Shown: one piece after another, positions 59,901 through 64,000 of the stretch
How the letters are laid out: every line of letters begins with the position of its first letter
Numbering within the stretch: the stretch's first letter is position 1
NCBI GenBank assembly: GCA_018398805.1
Contig: JAGFBZ010000855.1
Span: forward strand, 310,001 to 374,000
DNA from: Hirundichthys speculiger
Taxonomy: Eukaryota > Chordata > Actinopteri > Beloniformes > Exocoetidae
Reading direction: 5' to 3'
Length of the DNA stretch: 64,000 nt
Position numbers and translations under genes: made by a program
Notes under the pieces: generated by a model
What the model was told of the DNA's origin: nothing
Database searches by the model: none
What the model saw: only the letters and a program-made list of their open reading frames with translations

Positions 59901-62471
59901 CAGCGCTAATGCAAATCAGGAATGTTCATTCAAGTGAAGGTTTGATTTCCCCAGATTTTGTCCTTTTTGTTAAAAAGGATAGTGTAAAATGCTTCATTTA
60001 AATCAGCTACACTCTTTTAAAGCTTACAAACTATATTTAAGAAGTCTTTGATCTGCTTTCAAAAGACCTCATGCACAGAAAAATGACAGCATCAGGCTTA
60101 TGTTAACCATCCAAAAAAATTTTTTAAAATAGATTGGCTTTCTCCTTTCTTGAGGGATAACTTGGATTTTCTTTGTGCTTGCGTCACAAACTGTTTGACA
60201 GAGCTTTTACATGCGTGCTCACCATGAAGTCTCTCTCTGATCATCTGGCTCCTGCCGCTCAGAGGGATGTTGCAGTCTGGCAGAGAACTGTGGTCCAACT
60301 AAAATCATAGACAAAGCTGCTACTTACATCTGTACACTTCTGACACACACAGGTATGAAGCAGCAGAGGAAAGCAAGGAACATACTGATTCATGAAAAAC
60401 TTCCTCCACGAGCTGCCTGATGACTTTGGTGGGGGGCAGCAGGATGGCGGCTTTGTGCTGAGATTCGCAGGCTTCCAGGATGGAGGTGAGATTCACCCTT
60501 CGGTGGGCCAGGTCCTCGCACATGCTGAGGAGGAGGCTGTTTAGATGGTCACTCAACTGGACTGGCTGTCATGGAGAGTGAAAAAATGGTTATACGTATG
60601 TGAGGTGTAGGACTGCGACTGACACAGAGTTGTGCTTTTGTTTCAGGGGATCCCACCTGATTTTGAGGTAGCTGAAAATCAACAGACCAGTAGAGAGTCA
60701 TTCCCAGTGAATACACCAGCATCTGCACCACAAAATAACTAGATTAATGGGCACGCTGCAAGGATGAGAAATTGCAAGCTGATTCTAAAATAAAACCTTA
60801 TTTGATTTACAAGTGTTTGCCACATCATTAAAAATGAATTAACACTTTAACTGTAATTTATCCCTGAGCTGAGAATCAGATAATGTTATTATAGTTACAT
60901 GTGTGTAAAAATGATGGAAGCCATTTGTGTGGTTAATCCAAGGTAAAGTGTGACAGCATGGAAACATGATAGTGCAGCAGAATTACATATGATCCAACAT
61001 CAAAAACAGAACTTGAATTATAGACTTAACAGTCTTTGTTTGCATAGTGTTTTAAATAATTTAAGCATGGTTTCACATTCACAATTAATAACTCTTTCTT
61101 GCCAATTTACACACCTCTAAGTTCTGTGTTTTACATGTCCTCACACATGCACTGCAGCCCTGAAATTTTCAAGACTTTTTCCAAAAGGGCTACATGTGAG
61201 AACACAAACCCCTACACCAGAGGGGCTGGACTTTTCCAGACATAATGTTCTGTGACTGTGAGACACTGTGGAGCAAAAAAAAAAACATGCCACCTCCATG
61301 TCATGAATAAAATGTCTGAATGAATTCATGGTTGAACACAGCAGGTCATTTTCCAGATCATTCACAGCGATTGAGTGAAATGCTCCTGTCCATTCTGTCC
61401 ATGTGTGATCTGACAACAGTTTAACAGAATCTCTAGTTCTCTATATTATCTGCTTTTTATGAGTGAAAATGTCTTTAAAATTGATATTTTGTGTCATTCT
61501 TTGACATTGTTTCCTCTGTCTATTTTTTTCTCTTTGATGTCAGGCTTTTTCAGTGACTTTGTAAAGATAAAACTGAGGAAGCCCGTTACTCATTGGACCT
61601 TTGAGCCCCAAAGAGAAAACAATTCATGCATTTGAATCAATCAATCAATTTGACATTATAATACGTTTTTCAGCAACTACTGTCAGTTATTTTTTATGTA
61701 TCATTAATAAATACAGTTTATGAAGTGTACTGTAATGTCCGGACAGAGATGTCTTTGCTCAGCCACTAGATGGCGTGCTTAAACCATAGGCGACCTTCAG
61801 TTCCTGACATCCTGAGATGAAAAACATCATATTAAAAATTATGAAATGTTGATCAATCAAGGATTGAAAATTATTGATTAAAAAAATCATTTCTTAAAAA
61901 GGAATAAATCACTTAAAATATAACATTCTTTTAAAATCCTGTCTTCACCTTCTATTTGAAGTATTATTTCTAATATTAGGCATCGTGGACTGACCCTATC
62001 TGTGGCAGGTTTGGTTGGGCTGGCACGGTCCTGCAGAATCTCTGGAGCAGCAAAGGTGGATACCTCATCTGACAGGCCACAATTCTTAAATGCTAAGGCC
62101 CCAGTGGCCGACAGCAGCAAGGTGGTGGGGCTTATGATGCTGCACATATTGTTGTGACCTGAAAAAGATAAGAAATCCACACTACATATCTACAATTCTA
62201 CAGTAAAAAGGTCTCTCTGAGAGAAAATGTAAAAAGGAAAGAATAAACAAATATTTGTGTACTTGTATTGTCACAGCATTAAGACAGGCTGTGTGCGCCT
62301 ACAGTGTGAGTGTGTGAGAGTGTGTGTGTGGGGGGGTTATGACTTACCCTTATATGAGACATCCATTAAACACTCTGCAGCGCCCAGCAGCAGGGACCAG
62401 ACCTCCTCCTCCAGCAGAGGGCCCCCTCGAGCCTCCAATACCTCAGCTAATGTAACAAATGTGCTGCTCAT
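36261..62471 (-). CDS. frmpd2/ptpn20: Giant KIND-FERM-6xPDZ-tyrosine phosphatase gene; unsplit FRMPD2/PTPN20
   Basis: About 46 coding exons sum to roughly 7.16 kb, or about 2,390 residues, close to human PTPN13 (about 2,485). Approximate domain order is KIND 1-178, FERM 309-649, PDZ1 761-861, PDZ2 932-1050, PDZ3 1069-1172, PDZ4 1539-1625, PDZ5 1640-1724, PDZ6 1787-1865 and PTP 2117-2388. Nearly all junctions keep phase, so this is one gene rather than two. N-terminal signatures follow FRMPD2 ([34 protein letters not shown]). C-terminal ones follow PTPN20 ([29 protein letters not shown]). Neighbouring gdf10 supports this assignment. Such proteins sit under the plasma membrane as scaffolds and dephosphorylate tyrosines (family knowledge). 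Phase problems occur at 45478-46026 and between 44714 and 44158. Confidence 0.9.
39236..41159 (-). CDS. frmpd2/ptpn20: Pre-phosphatase linker exons
   Basis: Exons are 41053-41159, 40814-40896, 39474-39712 and 39236-39384. The first is proline-rich ([12 protein letters not shown]). The second (83 bases) was located by splice sites: its length is what phase demands between its neighbours, and a CTAAC branch-like motif lies upstream. The third has [18 protein letters not shown] and [16 protein letters not shown], which matches human PTPN20's RWSSEDEE region. The fourth ([20 protein letters not shown]) leads into the catalytic domain as in PTPN20 and PTPN13. Confidence 0.8.
41357..41848 (-). CDS. 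frmpd2/ptpn20: PDZ6 exons (extra PDZ compared with PTPN13)
   Basis: Exons are 41687-41848 and 41357-41606. The sequence reads [68 protein letters not shown], then [10 protein letters not shown]. The carboxylate loop is LGFAL. Strand and helix order is complete, so the domain is probably functional. PTPN13 has five PDZ domains and FRMPD2 three, so this one lies outside both known layouts. The second exon continues into a low-complexity linker. Confidence 0.9.
42168..43307 (-). CDS. frmpd2/ptpn20: PDZ5-PDZ6 linker exons
   Basis: Exons are 43270-43307 (only 38 bases), 42957-43043 and 42168-42229. They encode [33 protein letters not shown], then [20 protein letters not shown]. The 38-base exon follows a GC-AG intron and is supported by phase on both sides. 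There is no recognised domain. Confidence 0.75.
43401..44158 (-). CDS. frmpd2/ptpn20: PDZ4 and PDZ5 exons
   Basis: Exons are 43987-44158, 43706-43880 and 43401-43611. PDZ4 reads [60 protein letters not shown], then [13 protein letters not shown]5 follows almost directly: [38 protein letters not shown], then [20 protein letters not shown]. This tandem pair corresponds to PDZ4-5 of PTPN13, which human FRMPD2 lacks. The last exon ends at a GC donor. Confidence 0.91.
44714..46026 (-). CDS. frmpd2/ptpn20: Long Pro/Ser/Thr-rich and acidic linker exons
   Basis: The first exon region spans 45478-46026 and the second exon spans 44714-45335. The first has two overlapping open frames. Only one enters in phase from the 5' side, and only the other leaves in phase. 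A 73-base intron at 45852-45924 would join them, as would an indel. The part at about 45655-45770 is a 9-base tandem repeat encoding SPASP/SPVSP units. The second exon is Pro/Thr/Ser-rich, with an acidic run ([19 protein letters not shown]) before a GC-type donor AAAG|GCAAGT. It leaves in phase 0, while the next PDZ exon needs two incoming bases. The linker has no known domain. Coding status is well supported; exact borders are not. Confidence 0.7.
46120..47169 (-). CDS. frmpd2/ptpn20: PDZ3 exons
   Basis: Exons are 46958-47169 and 46120-46218. They read [55 protein letters not shown], then [31 protein letters not shown] is shared almost exactly with the third PDZ of FRMPD2, the last domain before human FRMPD2 ends. 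Here the frame runs on into further exons. Confidence 0.93.
47675..49739 (-). CDS. frmpd2/ptpn20: PDZ2 exons and following linker
   Basis: Exons are 49680-49739, 48869-48962, 48151-48236 and 47675-47846. The domain reads [57 protein letters not shown], then VVNLLLERE. The last exon continues into a proline-rich linker and ends at [10 protein letters not shown], matching PTPN13's KDYSFVTEENTFEV junction. The loop is LGISV. All phases agree. Confidence 0.92.
48111..48148. repeat. (GT)n microsatellite abutting a splice donor
   Basis: On the minus strand, the donor GAG|GTATAC of the 48151-48236 exon runs straight into CACACA repeats. Confidence 0.95.
49179..49546. mobile_element. Non-autonomous hAT element with 8-bp target duplication
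   Basis: The left end is CAGCCATTCCCAAACTT. The right end is its imperfect mirror, ending CACTTTGGGAATCACTA. Flanks TTCTATCG (49171-49178) and TTCTATGG (49547-49554) form an 8-bp duplication with one mismatch, as hAT transposases make. The right part carries the CGCGGCCCACCTGG-type sequence seen in fish hAT elements. It lies in the intron between two PDZ2 exons. Confidence 0.7.
50861..51010 (-). mobile_element. LINE/SINE 3' tail with long (GATA)n array
   Basis: GATA units run from about 50861 to 50985. Read on the minus strand, the array follows TTTGAGATGAATAAAGTATC. That is the common 3' end of a fish retroposon whose tail decays into TATC repeats. It sits in an intron close to the 51031 splice donor. 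Confidence 0.75.
51031..51239 (-). CDS. frmpd2/ptpn20: PDZ1-PDZ2 linker exon
   Basis: The exon encodes a serine-rich linker ([20 protein letters not shown], then [15 protein letters not shown]) and keeps phase on both sides. Its donor, CAG|GTAACAA, lies about 20 bases from a retroposon tail and GATA array. Confidence 0.85.
51393..52281 (-). CDS. frmpd2/ptpn20: PDZ1 exons
   Basis: Exons are 52204-52281, 51976-52083 and 51393-51509. The sequence runs [60 protein letters not shown], then ELIVSQPK. The carboxylate-binding loop is LGFGF. Phases agree. The domain matches the first PDZ of both FRMPD2 and PTPN13. Confidence 0.93.
52915..53880 (+). pseudogene. Tc1-like transposon fragment, transposase 5' part, broken
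   Basis: A start codon at 53121 opens [16 protein letters not shown] and then a TGA. Further on come recognisable Tc1 segments in several frames. Examples are the HTH region, GAPRKISDRGVKR-like sequence, the WSDET region (TTAGTCTGGTCAGGTGAGAC) and [15 protein letters not shown]. The copy stops near 53880, before the last catalytic residues, so it is 3'-truncated. It lies in the intron before PDZ1 and carries a nested hAT insertion. Confidence 0.8.
53293..53467. mobile_element. Small non-autonomous hAT element nested in the Tc1 fragment
   Basis: Ends are CAGGGGTGCC and GGCACCCCAG, a near-perfect inverted pair. They are flanked by perfect 8-bp duplications ACCAGGTG at 53285-53292 and 53468-53475. 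Removing the 175 bases and one duplication restores the Tc1 sequence ACCAGGTGCTCCTC. The interior is GC-rich with GGGCCCC blocks and no coding capacity. Confidence 0.85.
53986..54436 (-). CDS. frmpd2/ptpn20: Post-FERM linker exons
   Basis: Exons are 54184-54436 and 53986-54065. The first has [19 protein letters not shown], resembling the KRLSCSE segment of PTPN13/FRMPD2. It is followed by a charged, probably helical stretch, [20 protein letters not shown]. The second is serine-rich ([18 protein letters not shown]). Both keep phase with their neighbours. Confidence 0.82.
54137..54174. repeat. (ATC/ATT)n microsatellite
   Basis: The triplet array ends within about 10 bases of the 54184 exon border, so length changes lie close to a splice donor. 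Confidence 0.9.
54571..57873 (-). CDS. frmpd2/ptpn20: FERM domain exons
   Basis: Exons are 57802-57873, 57418-57592, 57079-57214, 56854-56992, 56596-56748, 56257-56442 and 54571-54733, all in phase. Lobe F1 reads [15 protein letters not shown] and [20 protein letters not shown]. Then come [17 protein letters not shown] and KFFVDDVSF. Lobe F2 has [20 protein letters not shown] and [14 protein letters not shown]. Lobe F3 has [35 protein letters not shown] and [22 protein letters not shown] domains bind phosphoinositides and membrane-protein tails. The residues follow FRMPD2 more closely than PTPN13. Confidence 0.93.
55015..55660 (+). pseudogene. LINE reverse-transcriptase 3' fragment
   Basis: The stretch follows a widespread fish LINE: GAGGTGAAGAAGGTGCCAGA, GGATGGAGTGGGTGGAGAAG, GGTTTACAAGATGGCAGCGA, GGAGATTTATGGATGTGGTG and GACAGAGGAAGATGCAGAAG, in the usual order. 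In the intact element these encode the end of the reverse transcriptase. Indels break all frames. It lies in the FERM intron between 54733 and 56257. Confidence 0.8.
58157..60298 (-). CDS. frmpd2/ptpn20: KIND-FERM linker exons
   Basis: Exons are 60223-60298, 59117-59197, 58544-58622 and 58157-58310. The first has [13 protein letters not shown], a motif shared with PTPN13 and FRMPD2. The rest is serine- and arginine-rich, for example [18 protein letters not shown] and [19 protein letters not shown]. The linker is about 130 residues, far shorter than the roughly 370 in PTPN13. It shows no heptad-rich coiled coil, which fits FRMPD2. The small exons were found by splice sites and phase, so they carry more risk than the domain exons. 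Confidence 0.78.
58675..59020. repeat. AT-rich intron with (TA)n arrays
   Basis: TA tracts occur around 58690-58755 and 59000-59018, inside the linker intron between 58622 and 59117. No mobile element is recognised. Confidence 0.85.
60386..62471 (-). CDS. frmpd2/ptpn20: KIND domain exons (N-terminus)
   Basis: Exons are 62348-62471, 61995-62158, 60657-60722 and 60386-60565; phases agree throughout. The first begins [20 protein letters not shown] and continues [16 protein letters not shown], like the FRMPD2 and PTPN13 starts. The middle reads [10 protein letters not shown], then [19 protein letters not shown]. The last reads [24 protein letters not shown] is a non-catalytic kinase-like fold used for protein binding. 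The ATG at 62469-62471 is chosen because it aligns with relatives. However, the frame stays open back to an acceptor at 62496, so translation could begin in an upstream exon. Confidence 0.88.
60723..61994 (-). other. frmpd2/ptpn20: KIND intron, no gene recognised
   Basis: The 1.27-kb GT-AG intron lies between two KIND exons. It holds AT-rich unique sequence and an A-run near 61278. The other long introns (59198-60222, 56443-56595, 50100-51000, 38989-39235, 37716-38897, 39713-40813) also show no extra genes. Confidence 0.6.
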
Positions 62472-64000
62472 TCTGCCCACATTCCCAGCACACACCTAAA
62501 GATACAGAGTACATACGTGTTATACAAGACATACACAGGTACAATGTACAAACCTCAAATACAACTAATAAGAGCTTCTGCTCAAGGTAATATTCTGAAG
62601 AAATTTAAGTCTTTTCTCCACCCTCTACATACAAATCAAGCATCCAAGAGTTCAGATGATGTTTTGTATGATTTTCATCAGTTTTGACAACAGGATTTGG
62701 ACAAATGTTATTCTTATTGACTTTTTATTCATTGCTGATGGTAAAGCTTGTTATACATCACCTCATACCCTTCATTATACAGCTCTTTGATATTCTCTTT
62801 GGGCTTTTGGCACAGGCCATCAACATTATTTTGAAATCAGAGGCAGTTTTGAATCATTACTCTAAGAAACTTTGCATAAAAAATAAGTAAATCTTAAACT
62901 GGATTAGATGATTCATGTTATGCTGCCTCTGCCTCTCTCAGCCTCTCTCATTTTGTAACAGGCTTTCCTCTGACCTGAGGTCAGGTCTAAGGACGCTGTC
63001 ACTCTGGCACCAAAGTAACAGACATGAAGCCACGGTAGTTTGTCTTCACATGTGTTATACCTAACCATAAATAGCCTTCTAACTTGAAATATTTATATAC
63101 AATTCCACTTTTTAAAAACTTTTTTGTGTTATTCTTTCAAGTATGCATGCCACAATCAAAATCTGTAAATGAACCCATTTAATGACTGCGCTGTGCACCC
63201 AGTAGGTGAGATGTAGGAAAGCAAATGTTCTGCTTGAATGCATTCAATGAAGCTGAAGTAGTCATACAGAAATATATCTGGTAAAGATCAGTCCATCATG
63301 GGGTAGAACGTATGTTCCTGAGAGAGTGGCCATCTTTCTAACTGGATGGGAAATAAGACAACCAAACATGCTCCCGCCCCCACCTCTCCAAAGGTTAGCT
63401 GAACAATCAAATGGACAATCATTAGAGACGGGTTGTTCATTTTCAGATGGTAACCTGGTCGACACCCGTCTTGTTTTCTACTTTTTTTTTCCCAGTGACT
63501 TTGAGGTTGCTCAAAATCTCTTCAAGCAGCATTATAATGGGCTTGCTCCAACCGATACAAAGCAGCCCATGTACTTTAGGCCTGATTAAATCCCTCTCTA
63601 AACTGAACTCATCCTTTGGCTTGCAAGATTAAATGTATAGAAAACAATGCATTCATCACTAATCAATTTATGTGGTTTTAGGTCATTACATAATAATTAT
63701 ATTGATGGGAAATCTAAAATCATGCTGCTAGCCTCCATAATGATTTATTGTTATGATGTGGAAGTCACTGAAGCAGGAAGCAGGAAACTCGCCGGCCACT
63801 AACACCCATCCACCGTGGAGCAAACCTAAAGCAGCTGTGCTCCCTCAGAGAGGTCTGTTTACAGGTGTGAAGCTATAACTTTTAAAAAACATGCAGTGCA
63901 GACACCAGTAGAAACATGGTTGATGTATGTCAGGTAGGCAAATAACAGACAGTAGTGTGTTACAGAAGCTCTGACCAAGGAGTAGCATTTTATACCGAAG
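62472..64000 (-). promoter_or_regulatory. frmpd2/ptpn20: 5' UTR and upstream region of the large gene
   Basis: A splice acceptor (gtatctttag|GTGTGTG) at 62496 shows that the ATG exon is not the first exon; 62472-62495 is 5' UTR or extra coding sequence. The noncoding first exon and promoter should lie above this, perhaps beyond the window. I recognise no promoter element or repeat with confidence here. A CpG-containing patch at about 63780-63840 is the best candidate for a start region. Confidence 0.35.

Noticed and set aside
36261..62471. Identity as ptpn13
   Set aside because: The domain order is that of PTPN13. The KIND, FERM and PTP residues follow FRMPD2 and PTPN20 instead, the KIND-FERM linker is short, and the locus is next to gdf10.

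Overview
The window is animal nuclear DNA, most likely from a ray-finned (teleost) fish. Both genes are split into many short exons with vertebrate splice sites. The spaces between hold typical fish repeats: Tc1-like and hAT DNA transposons, L2-like retroposon tails, and a LINE 3' end with a GATA microsatellite. The species cannot be read from the sequence.

There are two genes, both on the minus strand. At about 2.5-6.9 kb lies gdf10 (bmp3b), a TGF-beta/BMP-family ligand, in three coding exons. At 36.3-62.5 kb lies a very large gene of about 46 coding exons and about 2,390 residues. Its domain order is KIND - FERM - PDZ x6 - tyrosine phosphatase. The first half matches human FRMPD2 better than PTPN13, and the phosphatase end matches PTPN20. 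In human these are two separate neighbouring genes, close to GDF10 on chromosome 10. Here they appear as one unbroken reading unit with the architecture of PTPN13. The gene contains three phase irregularities or unusual splice sites, described separately.

Between the two genes is about 29 kb with no recognisable gene. It holds a nearly full-length but dead Tc1-like transposon at 17.2-18.5 kb, older Tc1 remnants at 15.3 and 32.2 kb, L2-like tails at 10.3 and 32.6 kb, a palindromic MITE at 8.8-9.3 kb, many microsatellites, and several complex stretches with homeodomain- or TCF-like sites that may be regulatory. The first 2.5 kb and the last 1.5 kb hold no gene I can recognise; the last part probably contains the promoter and noncoding first exon of the large gene.

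The two genes are not known to act together. Their adjacency reflects old synteny: human chromosome 4 carries the paralogous pair BMP3 and PTPN13, and chromosome 10 carries GDF10 and FRMPD2/PTPN20. As given, gdf10 has a frameshift in exon 1 that would abolish the ligand, so either the assembly has an error or the allele is null.
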